From Intestinimonas sp. (GTDB lineage Bacteria; Bacillota; Clostridia; Oscillospirales; Oscillospiraceae): a stretch of DNA of 64,000 nucleotides. The notes beneath the pieces were generated by a model. That model did no database searches and had not been told where the DNA came from. It saw nothing but the letters and a program-made list of their open reading frames with translations. The DNA lies in the NCBI GenBank assembly GCA_022653075.1, contig JALCSB010000003.1, positions 101,230 to 165,229 of the forward strand, written 5' to 3'. Position numbers and translations under genes: made by a program. Positions 16,401 to 23,639 of this stretch are shown here, piece by piece. Positions within the stretch are counted from its first letter, which is position 1. Every line of letters starts with the position of its first letter.

Positions 16401-16906
16401 GGAGAATAAAGTCCTTTTCATGGGAAACATGCAGCAAAATGGCGTTTTTGCCGGAACTCAGCTATGCGGACGTGGACGGCGACGGGAAGGACGAACTGAT
16501 TGTCATTTTGTGTGAAGGCGAGGGCAGCGGTACGCTGGTAGACGAAATTCATGTCATAAATCCGGAGGACTTTTCTGAAATTACGGTCCAGAATCCGTTG
16601 ACCGCGCTGGAAAACAGAGTCGTTTCAAAAATAGATGAAACCGGGGTTGGCATTACCATTGACAGCAAAAATACCCTGTCATTTTCCAAAGAGGAACTCA
16701 CCAACGCAGTGGCGGAACAGGAGCGTTGGTTTACAAAGCTTGGGCTGGGTGCCTGGATTGATTATTCCATAGCGGGAAATTATATTACGGTAGACATAGG
16801 GGCACAGCTTTCACCCGCCGGATTTTTGGGCAGCTATCACCTGGTTTATGTCTATAAGGACAACCATCTAAGCGTAAATAACATCAGTTTTTCAAGAGGA
16901 TGGTAA
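13427..16906 (+). CDS. BlaR1/MecR1-like M56 membrane peptidase with large Asp-box (BNR) ectodomain
   Basis: This 1159-residue protein starts as a BlaR1-type sensor. Helices lie at about 11-29, 39-53 and 118-138. The zinc-protease motif HELIH is at 212-216, with the downstream glutamate region NRDIEMACDSELI. A last helix lies at about 317-338. Instead of a penicillin-binding sensor it carries about 820 extracytoplasmic residues. These include four Asp-boxes (423-430, 476-483, 525-532, 588-595), two copies of a roughly 95-residue module (602-697 and 855-950), a PsbP/lipoprotein-like block (about 705-845) and a DVDGDGKDE calcium-type loop (1015-1023). A strong AAAGGAGG overlaps the repressor stop. 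The ligand is unknown. Confidence 0.85.
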   Translation: MVQTLFQTAVKVSLTTSAVIAVLLLLLPLIHKTYTAKWRYFVWLILAVRLLIPFSPSPAQTPIEITPAAQHIEFKVPVQKSKALSPQVTRKVGQQMEEPSTAPAAASASRTVTLQEILYLTWLSGIVLFLCYHLIGYFVFKKSVLRFSRPIRQGHIAELWEEVRGEMAIRRGIELCVCKKVQSPMITGFFRPLLLLPDSDYHDAELRIILKHELIHYRRRDIWYKLLLVCANAAHWFNPIIYLMRAVSNRDIEMACDSELIKDSDPTFKKQYSEIILSAIHRGNQCKTAFSTYFYGGEHTMKERFLNILDGTKKRRGIAALCVIMLVTGAAGASVAYGADNSREETAIDNVALLSAGNSYSLSGGVFVLSYGAGTSAVVPLAPDTDDPSAYFADKAVYQSDSVTAIAYGDSSTPASPVAVLISKDEGQTWNRYTVSDTKAEDYGQKYLGFTTPNDGWLLLAGDAAMGHQEDRIFQTADGGKTWCELDNLNDIPDDVVTGAGFTNQNTGFVSFRSGSDVSPVVYRTEDGGKTWTPCALDIPESFKSITTYATAQSPVFNGAKGVLPVTLRNNGFDSSSDPVDVTVWYETSDSGKTWTLNEKYNLALIWADAWKTRDGRARYEVMSRNLQADFRAQQEAQGNYVIRWSSPWVTKYTATLDGDQAILTYWYTDSTASTYKGVERLSFGTENGRTVVTGCRTEADMEEYVDTSGWQSVDTGLYTLSIPGAWNAQISTDETVVFIRAANGEQLGTLSILAYDSSAPLSQFEGNHAETLSTKVLEGCPYPATKVIIRRTQPAAAMDDSYVDELHIYLIPKSSRYAYDLCFDSSLVHQKAEEIARSLVIREDRVALNEQILSIGYQWAEAVRNRDGKAQYDLMSSALQKKVYEDEQERHWVTGQSSPWVDSYSVKPGDHTAVVTYTYMTSEGFAGFYEQTLTFAQTNGGFVISDFTEPEQPGGRNNGVVIRYLEDQKTYLSANRLENGMFFDMTLSIDGRIKSFSWETCSKMAFLPELSYADVDGDGKDELIVILCEGEGSGTLVDEIHVINPEDFSEITVQNPLTALENRVVSKIDETGVGITIDSKNTLSFSKEELTNAVAEQERWFTKLGLGAWIDYSIAGNYITVDIGAQLSPAGFLGSYHLVYVYKDNHLSVNNISFSRGW

Positions 16907-17240
16907 ACGCGGCCGTATTTTTTGCTGGTTTCACATAGGTTTTTTACCGAAAAATAAGCTCTTGGGGGAAACCGATTGTCCAGATGGAGCCCCGGCCCTT
17001 GCCAGCGAACAGGCGCTGGCAAGGGCCTAATTATTCTCCGTACACACCTACGTCCGAAACGCATATGGACATACTATGTAAAGTAGCCTCAGGACAACTT
17101 TTTACAAGTTTAATATTTTCCATGTCTTGTAATTTTATTTGTATTTTGTTACCATTAGCTTGCGGAATAAACAGCTTTTCCATTCCTCACGGATTGCGAA
17201 CACATAAGCGAAAAAAGAAACGGAAAGGTGGAATCCCAGA
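16907..17240. other. Intergenic region upstream of the nucleotidase fusion gene
   Basis: 334 bp without a gene. It holds the hairpin at 16994-17027 and then an A/T-rich stretch with only approximate promoter hexamers, such as TTGTAA-17-TACCAT near 17128. The ribosome site AAAGGTGG lies before ATG 17241. Nothing else is recognised. Confidence 0.5.
16994..17027 (+). terminator. Strong hairpin after the BlaR1-like gene
   Basis: A perfect 14-bp stem (GGCCCTTGCCAGCG) with a 6-nt loop. Only TAATTATTCT follows rather than a solid T-run, so termination is likely but not certain. Confidence 0.6.
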
Positions 17241-20200
17241 ATGAAACGAAAGTCCCTGTCGCTGCTTCTAGCCCTTGCCCTGGCGCTGAGCCTGGCGGAG
17301 CCGGTCCTGGCCGCTCCTGCGGCCGGCCACGATAAGATTATCATTCTCCACACCAATGACGTACACTGCGCCATTGACGAAAACATCGGCTATGCCGGTC
17401 TTGCCGCCTACAAAAACGAGATGGAGTCCGAGTACGGCGCCGACCAGGTAACCCTGGTGGACGTAGGGGACGCGATACAGGGTGGGCCAGTGGGTACGCT
17501 GTCCAAAGGTTCTTATCTTGTGGACATCATGAACCATGTGGGCTATGACCTGGCTGTACCCGGCAACCATGAGTTCGATTATGGCGTGGACCGCTTTCTG
17601 ACTCTGGCCCAAACCGCCAGCTATCCCTATCTTTGCTGCAACTTTACCGCCCTTACCACCGGAACGTCCGTATTCGACCCCTATAAAATCATCGACTACG
17701 GAACTGCAAAGGTGGCCTATGTGGGAATCTGCACCCCTGAAACATTCACCAAGTCCACCCCGACCTTTTTCCAGGATGCCAAGGGCAACTATATATACAG
17801 CTTTGCCCAGGGCAATGAGGGACAGGACCTGTACCAATCTGTTCAGAGTGCCATTGACGCCGCCAGGGCCGCGGGGGCCGATTATGTGATCGGCTTGGGC
17901 CATCTGGGCATGGAAGGCGTCGACAGCGACTGGACGTCCACCGCCGTCATTGCCAACACCACCGGCATGGACGCGCTTCTGGACGGACACTCCCACGAGG
18001 AGATTTCCGAGCAGGTACCGGACAAAAGCGGTAAAAATGTGGTTCTGGCGCAGGCCGGCACGCAGCTGAGCGACATCGGTAAGCTGACCATCGACACCGC
18101 CACAGGCACCATCAGCAGTACCCTGATTAAAGATTATGCCGAGAAGGATCCCGACACCGCCGCCTACGTTGACAGCATCAAGGCCCTCTACGAGGGAGAG
18201 ATACAGAAGGTGGTCGCCAAAACCGATGTGCCGCTCATCATCCGTGACCCGGATACCGGGAAGCGTATCATCCGCAGTCAGGAAACCAATCTGGGTGACC
18301 TGTGTGCCGACGCCTACCGCACCCTGCTGGGTGCCGATGTGTCCCTGGTGAACGGCGGCGGCATTCGCGCCGGGCTTAATGCCGGCGACATCACCAACGG
18401 GGATATTCTCAGCGTCCACCCCTTCGGCAACTCCCTGTGTCTGGTGGAGGCCACCGGTCAGCAGATTCTGGATGCGCTGGAATTGGGCGCCCGCAACGTG
18501 CCGGATGAAAACGGCGGTTTTCTGCAGGTTTCCGGCCTCACCTATACTATCGACGCCAGCATCCCCTCCTCCGTCGTGCTGAATGATGAAAAGGAGTTTG
18601 TCAAGGTGGGCGGCCCCTACCGCGTTTCCAGCGTGAAGGTGGGAGGCGAGGATCTGGATCTGGCCAAAACCTATAAGCTTGCCTCCCACAACTACATGCT
18701 TAAATCCGGCGGCGACGGCCTTTCCATGTTCAAAACCTGCAAGATTCTTCAGGACGACGTTCTTCTTGACAATCAGGCCCTCCTCAATTACATCACCGGT
18801 ACCCTGAACGGTGCGGTGGGCAGCGAGTACGCAAACCCTTACGGCCAGGGGCGCATCACCGTCAAATATGTGGGCGTGGATAGTTCCGCCTGGTACGCCC
18901 AAGCCGCCAAGTATGTAATGGATCAGGGGCTTATGACCTCTACCGGCAGCGGCTTCGACCCAACTGCCGCTGTCACTCGCGCCACCGTATTCCAGGCCTT
19001 TTACAACGCCGAGGACAAACCCGCGCCTCAAAATGCCAGTGTGCTGTCCGGCGGCGTCTGGGCAGTGGATGCTGCCAGCGCGTACTTTGCCGACACCACC
19101 GGCACCTGGTACTCCAATGCGGCCAACTGGGCGGTGGATGCCGGTCTGGCAAATGTCCCCGGTGACAAGCTGTTCCACGGCGACCGGACCGTAACCCGTG
19201 CAGAGTTGGCCACCATCATCGCCCGCTACGCCGAATCCAAAAGTATGGACACTTCTGCCGGCGGCATGTCCATGCGGGAAATGGCCGACTATGACACCAT
19301 TCCCGCATGGGCGCTGCACGGCATGGGCGTGTGTTACTATAACGGCATCCTGACCGGAAAACCCGGCGATCTGCTGGACCCCGCCGGTGCCGTTACCCGC
19401 GCAGAACTCGCTTCGAGTTTGATGAACTATTCTAAACTCTCTCCCTCGGTGGAAAACGAGAGCACCCTTACCGGTACGGTGACCGAAGTGCAGAAATACG
19501 GTAACCTCATTATGGATTTTAACCCCAGCGAGTTTCTGGACGCCGACTTTGCATACGGCGATGTTCTGTCCGTGACCGCAAGTGGAAAAACACTGGAAAT
19601 GCCCTTCGGTACCAGCTACAGCGACGTGGATAGCGGCAGTCCTATCGTCCGCCACGATATCACAAACGGTCTGATTGTTGTGGCCATTAACATGGGCGAT
19701 TTTTCCAAAGTCTACGGCGTAGCCGTGGGCGACAAGGTTTCCTTTGCAAGGAAAGAGAAAGCCGGTTATCTGGAGGAGTACCAGATCCGCAACTTGGATG
19801 CACTGCGCACCAATGTCCGCAGTGATTACGCCTCCAATGAAGTCTTCGCCAATTTCCGCCCTGTGGCCGTGGGAGGTATCGCCGAGGGTGTTCTCTATCG
19901 CTCCGGCAGCCCCGTTAACAACGAAATCGGCCGGGCCTCCTGCACAGACAGCTTGATCCGACAGGCCGGTGTGGTCACGGTTGTCAACCTGGCCGATTCA
20001 CAGGAGGATCTGGCGGGCTATTTTTCCGCGGAGGACCTCCCGTCCTCTTACTATCAATCTCTGTACCGCGCGGGCAATGTCTGCCCGCTTGATATGGGCG
20101 TGGCCCTTATGGACGCGGATTTCAGTGTCAAGCTTAAAACAGGGTTGGAGTTCATGCTGGACCATAAGGGGCCCTATCTTATACACTGCAACGAGGGTAA

Positions 20201-20525
20201 GGATCGGGCCGGTTTTGTCTCCGCCATACTGGAGGCCCTGATGGGTGCCGGTCTGGATGAAATTGAAAACGATTACATGCTCTCCTATGAGAATTATTAC
20301 CATGTGACCTATCATAGTGATCAGTGGTACCGTATCCGCAGCAGCAATATCGTGGAAACGCTGTGTACTCTGACCGGCGCGGAAAACGAAGACGCGCTGA
20401 CGGACGCTGCCCTGCAGAAGGCCGCCGCAAACTATTTAACGGGAACCGTGGGGCTTACCGGGCAGCAGCTTACCGCGCTTGAAACGATTCTATCCACTCC
20501 TAGTTCCATAAAGAGCGCCGCCTGA
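17241..20525 (+). CDS. Secreted 5'-nucleotidase / SLH / tyrosine-phosphatase-like fusion
   Basis: A 1094-residue exported protein. A signal peptide (1-25) leads into a UshA-type metallophosphoesterase: HTNDVH 37-42, GDAIQGG 76-82, GNHEFDYG 108-115, DGHSHE 248-253. The nucleotidase C-domain follows with NGGGIR (371-376). Three SLH-like repeats (about 548-590, 620-665, 683-730) would tether it to the cell wall. The segment at about 742-838 resembles the beta-barrel C-domain of SAM hydroxide adenosyltransferases (KYGNLIMDF...VVAINMGDFSKVYGVAVGDKV). The C-terminus (about 860-1040) is a tyrosine/inositol-phosphatase domain with the HCNEGKDR loop at 982-989. A role in scavenging phosphate or nucleosides is inferred. 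Confidence 0.88.
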   Translation: MKRKSLSLLLALALALSLAEPVLAAPAAGHDKIIILHTNDVHCAIDENIGYAGLAAYKNEMESEYGADQVTLVDVGDAIQGGPVGTLSKGSYLVDIMNHVGYDLAVPGNHEFDYGVDRFLTLAQTASYPYLCCNFTALTTGTSVFDPYKIIDYGTAKVAYVGICTPETFTKSTPTFFQDAKGNYIYSFAQGNEGQDLYQSVQSAIDAARAAGADYVIGLGHLGMEGVDSDWTSTAVIANTTGMDALLDGHSHEEISEQVPDKSGKNVVLAQAGTQLSDIGKLTIDTATGTISSTLIKDYAEKDPDTAAYVDSIKALYEGEIQKVVAKTDVPLIIRDPDTGKRIIRSQETNLGDLCADAYRTLLGADVSLVNGGGIRAGLNAGDITNGDILSVHPFGNSLCLVEATGQQILDALELGARNVPDENGGFLQVSGLTYTIDASIPSSVVLNDEKEFVKVGGPYRVSSVKVGGEDLDLAKTYKLASHNYMLKSGGDGLSMFKTCKILQDDVLLDNQALLNYITGTLNGAVGSEYANPYGQGRITVKYVGVDSSAWYAQAAKYVMDQGLMTSTGSGFDPTAAVTRATVFQAFYNAEDKPAPQNASVLSGGVWAVDAASAYFADTTGTWYSNAANWAVDAGLANVPGDKLFHGDRTVTRAELATIIARYAESKSMDTSAGGMSMREMADYDTIPAWALHGMGVCYYNGILTGKPGDLLDPAGAVTRAELASSLMNYSKLSPSVENESTLTGTVTEVQKYGNLIMDFNPSEFLDADFAYGDVLSVTASGKTLEMPFGTSYSDVDSGSPIVRHDITNGLIVVAINMGDFSKVYGVAVGDKVSFARKEKAGYLEEYQIRNLDALRTNVRSDYASNEVFANFRPVAVGGIAEGVLYRSGSPVNNEIGRASCTDSLIRQAGVVTVVNLADSQEDLAGYFSAEDLPSSYYQSLYRAGNVCPLDMGVALMDADFSVKLKTGLEFMLDHKGPYLIHCNEGKDRAGFVSAILEALMGAGLDEIENDYMLSYENYYHVTYHSDQWYRIRSSNIVETLCTLTGAENEDALTDAALQKAAANYLTGTVGLTGQQLTALETILSTPSSIKSAA

Positions 20526-20540
20526 GCTTCCGGCCTGAGC

Positions 20541-20572
20541 GGGGGCAGGGCCGCTTAGGCGGCCCTGCCCCC
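20541..20572 (+). terminator. GC-rich hairpin after the nucleotidase fusion gene
   Basis: A perfect 14-bp stem (GGGGGCAGGGCCGC) with TTAG loop. No T-run follows, so it may be a weak or factor-assisted terminator or an RNA-stabilising end. Confidence 0.55.
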
Positions 20573-20590
20573 ACTTTGAAATGTTTTCGG

Positions 20591-20619
20591 TTGTACGCCA
20601 GGAAAAAATATGATATAGT
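20591..20619 (+). promoter_or_regulatory. Promoter of the MFS transporter gene
   Basis: TTGTAC (20591-20596), a 17-bp spacer and TATAGT (20614-20619). An ATG at 20623 would lie upstream of the transcription start, which argues for the internal GTG start at 20665. Confidence 0.72.
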
Positions 20620-20664
20620 GGAATGAGTTATTCCCTGGATTGGAAGCACGGAGGTGCACCGCCT

Positions 20665-21834
20665 GTGAGCAATCTTGTTCTGCTCGGTCTTGTCAGCTTT
20701 TTTGCCGACGTATCCACAGAAATGGTCTATCCCATGATTCCCCTTTACCTCACTTCGGTTTTTGGTGCCACACCCACACTGGTCGGCATTATAGAAGGTA
20801 TCGCCGAGAGCCTTGCCAGTCTCCTGAAAGTATGGAGCGGCTACCTTACCGACCGCTACTGCAAAAAGAAGCCCCTGGCTTTTCTCGGTTACTCCACCAC
20901 AGTGCTCTACAAACTGGCGCTGATTCTCTCAACCTCCTGGGTGGGTGTTCTGATGGCCCGCATAATAGACCGCTTCGGAAAGGGCATCCGAACCTCTCCA
21001 CGAGATGTTCTGGTGGCGGAGAGCGCGCGGAACGGCAAACTGGGCGGTGCTTTCGGCCTGCACAAGGCGCTGGATATGGCGGGCAGTGCACTGGGTATCC
21101 TGCTGGCCTACCTGTTGATGCGTCAAGGCGGCGGATCTCCTGATTACCGCCGGTTTTTTCTTTTCTCCATCCTGCCCGCGCTGGGTGCTCTGGCCGTTCT
21201 CGGCCTGGTCCGGGAACGCAAGGTCCCGCAGACGGAAACAACGTGGAAAAATCCGCTGCGCGGATTCCGGGAACTGGACCGCCGGCTTAAGTTATTTTTG
21301 CTGATCATTTTCTGCTTTACACTGGGTAATTCCTCCAACGCCTTTCTGTTGCTGCGGGCACAGGACGTGGGATACAGCGCCGCCAACGTGGTCCTGCTGT
21401 ACTTCGTCTATCATTTGGTCTCCTCGCTGCTGGCGCTGCCTTTCGGCCATCTGTCCGACCGGATTGGGCGGCGCAAGGTACTGGTGGCGGGCTATCTCTG
21501 CTTCGGCTTAGTTTATTTGGGTTTTGCCCTGGGTACGAGTAAACAGATTTTTCTGCTGCTGTTTGCCCTGTACGGTGTCTACACCGCACTGACCGCAGGT
21601 GTGGAACGTGCGCTCATTTCCGAAATCGCTCCGCCGCAGAGCCGGGGTACGATGTTGGGTGTGTACGCCTCGTTGGTTGGCGTCGCCCTGCTGCCCGCTT
21701 CGGTTCTGGCCGGTTTCCTCTGGAAACATATCGGCCCCTCCGCCCCTTTCTTTTTTGGCGGGGGAATGGCGGTAGCAGCCGCAGGAGCCATATTTTTCGT
21801 TTTGCGCAGTTTGGAGCCCTCCTCCGCAGCCTGA
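20665..21834 (+). CDS. MFS transporter
   Basis: A 389-residue inner-membrane carrier with about 12 hydrophobic helices. Loop motifs include DRFGKGIRTSPRD after helix 4 and GHLSDRIGRRKV between helices 8 and 9, both typical of the major facilitator superfamily. The substrate cannot be deduced; an efflux role is a guess. The start is GTG 20665, ten bases after GGAGG. The frame is open to an ATG at 20623, but that lies four bases after the -10 box and would not be in the transcript. It stands alone and converges on spmB. Confidence 0.85.
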   Translation: MSNLVLLGLVSFFADVSTEMVYPMIPLYLTSVFGATPTLVGIIEGIAESLASLLKVWSGYLTDRYCKKKPLAFLGYSTTVLYKLALILSTSWVGVLMARIIDRFGKGIRTSPRDVLVAESARNGKLGGAFGLHKALDMAGSALGILLAYLLMRQGGGSPDYRRFFLFSILPALGALAVLGLVRERKVPQTETTWKNPLRGFRELDRRLKLFLLIIFCFTLGNSSNAFLLLRAQDVGYSAANVVLLYFVYHLVSSLLALPFGHLSDRIGRRKVLVAGYLCFGLVYLGFALGTSKQIFLLLFALYGVYTALTAGVERALISEIAPPQSRGTMLGVYASLVGVALLPASVLAGFLWKHIGPSAPFFFGGGMAVAAAGAIFFVLRSLEPSSAA

Positions 21835-21899
21835 CCGGAGCACCTTGCGGGATGAAAAACCGCCGGGTTTTCCGTCCCCGTGTTTTGCGCCCCCACCTT

Positions 21900-22424
21900 T
21901 TATGTGGGAAAACAAACCCGGACGGCCCAGGCTGCGGAGATGAACCCCGCAAGGTCGGCGCAGAGCGCTGCCGGGACTGCGTATCGGGTTTTCACGATAC
22001 CTGCAGCCCCGAAATAAACCGCGATGGTGTAGAAGGTCGTCTCCGTGGAACCCAGCATGACGGCGGCAATACGCCCTATGGTGGAATCGGGTCCATAGGT
22101 CTGAATCAGATCGGCACCCACACCCAAAGCGGCGGAACCGCTTACCGGGCGCACCAGCAATAATGCCACCGTTTCCGGCGGAATCCCCAGATGGGATAAA
22201 ACCGGCGCCAGCGCCGCGCCAGCCAGCTCCATGGCCCCGGAGGCCCGAAGCATATAAACCGCCGTGAGCAGGGCAATAAGCGGCGGTACAATGCGCAGAA
22301 GAACCTTTAATCCTTCTCCCGCACCCGCCACCAGCGCGTCATAAACGTCAACCCGCCGAAATATGCCGTACAGCGCCACCGCGGCAAGAATAAGCGGTAC
22401 CAGCATGGTAAAAAACAGGTCCAC
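21900..22424 (-). CDS. spmB: Spore maturation protein B
   Basis: A 174-residue nucleoside-recognition (Gate)-domain membrane protein. In Bacillus, SpmA and SpmB are needed for spore-core dehydration and heat resistance. The segment LLVRPVSGSAALGVGADLIQTYGPDS and the glutamate in GSTETTFYTIAVYFGA are characteristic. The start is GTG 22424, seven bases after GGAGG. That ribosome site overlaps the end of spmA, and the genes are one base apart. This gene pair is direct evidence that the host lineage forms endospores. Confidence 0.93.
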   Translation of the reverse strand: MDLFFTMLVPLILAAVALYGIFRRVDVYDALVAGAGEGLKVLLRIVPPLIALLTAVYMLRASGAMELAGAALAPVLSHLGIPPETVALLLVRPVSGSAALGVGADLIQTYGPDSTIGRIAAVMLGSTETTFYTIAVYFGAAGIVKTRYAVPAALCADLAGFISAAWAVRVCFPT

Positions 22425-22425
22425 C

Positions 22426-23004
22426 TTATTTCCTCCATATGCTGCCCAGCAGCTTCGCCGCCGTAATCCCCGTCCCCACTGAGATAATGGAAGCCAGCCA
22501 GGTTGCCGGTAGAATATCAAAGGGTGTGCCGCATCCTGCGCCGGCTCGTACCGCCGCCACCGTGGTCGGGATGAGCTGGATGGAGGCTGTGTTGCACACC
22601 ACCAACATACACAGCGCGTTGGAAGCCACCCCGGGCGTTCGGCGGCTCATTTTTCTGGCGGCCTCCATACCTAGCGGCGTGGCCGCATTTCCAAGGCCCA
22701 ACAGGTTTGCGGACACATTGGCGGCAATGGTATTCATCACCTCTTTATCCCGGGCAAACTCCGGGTAAAGCCGCCGGAGGGCCGGCATAAGAAACCGTGC
22801 CAGCTTTTCCGACAGACCTGACCGGCGCATAACTTCCATGACACCCATCCACAGGCACAGAATACCGGCCATGGAAAGGCATAGCTCCACGCCTGCGGCT
22901 GCGCCTTCCATAGCCGCCGACGCAACCAGTTGTCCACGCCCTGTGGCCATTCCGCACAGAACAGACAGCAAAATCATACCGGTCCAGATAATCGACATAG
23001 CCAT
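22426..23004 (-). CDS. spmA: Spore maturation protein A
   Basis: A 192-residue membrane protein, partner of SpmB. Family signatures include LCLWMGVMEVMRRSGL, LGLGNAATPLGMEAARKM and NTASIQLIPTTVAAVRA. GGAGG lies seven bases before ATG 23004. It is the first gene of a two-gene operon reading away from abrB. Sporulation-specific (sigma-E or sigma-G) control is expected from Bacillus, but I could not identify the promoter with confidence. Confidence 0.94.
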   Translation of the reverse strand: MAMSIIWTGMILLSVLCGMATGRGQLVASAAMEGAAAGVELCLSMAGILCLWMGVMEVMRRSGLSEKLARFLMPALRRLYPEFARDKEVMNTIAANVSANLLGLGNAATPLGMEAARKMSRRTPGVASNALCMLVVCNTASIQLIPTTVAAVRAGAGCGTPFDILPATWLASIISVGTGITAAKLLGSIWRK

Positions 23005-23117
23005 GGCTGTCCCTCCTTTCTCACTTGAACCATCCTACGCACCCTATTACTGGAATATGCGCTAATCTAAATTCCTGCAATCTATGCGGTTTTTATGTAT
23101 TTTTTTCCAAATTTAGA

Positions 23118-23145
23118 TTGACTTTTCTAAAATGCGTGCTATAAT
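23118..23145 (+). promoter_or_regulatory. Promoter of abrB-like gene
   Basis: TTGACT (23118-23123), a 16-bp spacer and perfect TATAAT (23140-23145). The 70-bp untranslated leader contains TTGAATCAATTG, a possible autoregulatory site. Confidence 0.78.
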
Positions 23146-23214
23146 ACAAGTTGTTATTGAATCAATTGTATGAATCTGTTGTAAGAACCTAAATGTGGAA
23201 AGGAGATTGCCAGA

Positions 23215-23457
23215 ATGAAATCGACTGGTATTGTCCGTAAGGTAGATGAACTAGGACGCATTGTGCTCCCCATTGAGTTGCGCCGTACGTTGGATATTGC
23301 CGAGAAGGATTCTTTGGAAATCTATGTAGACGGCTCCTCTATTGTACTGAAAAAGTATCAGCCCGCTTGCATTTTTTGTGATGACGCCAAAGATGTTATC
23401 AATTTTAAGGGTAAAAATATTTGCCCAAACTGCTTGAAGGAATTACTTAATCTCTGA
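23215..23457 (+). CDS. abrB: AbrB-family transition-state regulator with zinc-ribbon-like tail
   Basis: An 80-residue DNA-binding protein. Residues 1-48 form the swapped-hairpin AbrB/SpoVT domain (STGIVRKVDELGRIVLPIELRR). The C-terminal 30 residues contain CIFCDD and CPNCLK, two CxxC pairs that could bind zinc. Bacillus AbrB represses post-exponential genes, and clostridial homologues with this tail are global regulators of sporulation and toxin genes. AAAGGAG precedes the ATG. The gene stands alone between its own promoter and an exceptionally long terminator palindrome. Confidence 0.92.
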   Translation: MKSTGIVRKVDELGRIVLPIELRRTLDIAEKDSLEIYVDGSSIVLKKYQPACIFCDDAKDVINFKGKNICPNCLKELLNL

Positions 23458-23462
23458 GGTAC

Positions 23463-23521
23463 ATCCGGATAAAAACAGGCGGGAATCGAATGGTTCGATT
23501 CCCGCCTGTTTTTATCCGGAT
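23463..23521. terminator. Very long perfect hairpin terminator after abrB
   Basis: Two perfect 28-bp arms surround a 3-nt loop (TGG). The arms contain A5 on the left and T5 on the right, so the structure can stop transcription from either side. It lies 6 bp after the abrB stop. Confidence 0.85.
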
Positions 23522-23639
23522 ATATCATGGTTTCATAAGATTTAATTTCCGCATTGATTTCTAATTGCTGTGCGGCATTATACCTTTGGTATATTAATTT
23601 TCCTATTTTTTGTTACTATTCGACAAATTTCTACATATT

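Noticed and set aside
17268..19655. A 795-codon open frame on the strand opposite the nucleotidase fusion gene
   Set aside because: It is a shadow of high-GC third positions. The plus-strand product has signal peptide, catalytic motifs and a ribosome site, and the opposite product has no recognisable motif.
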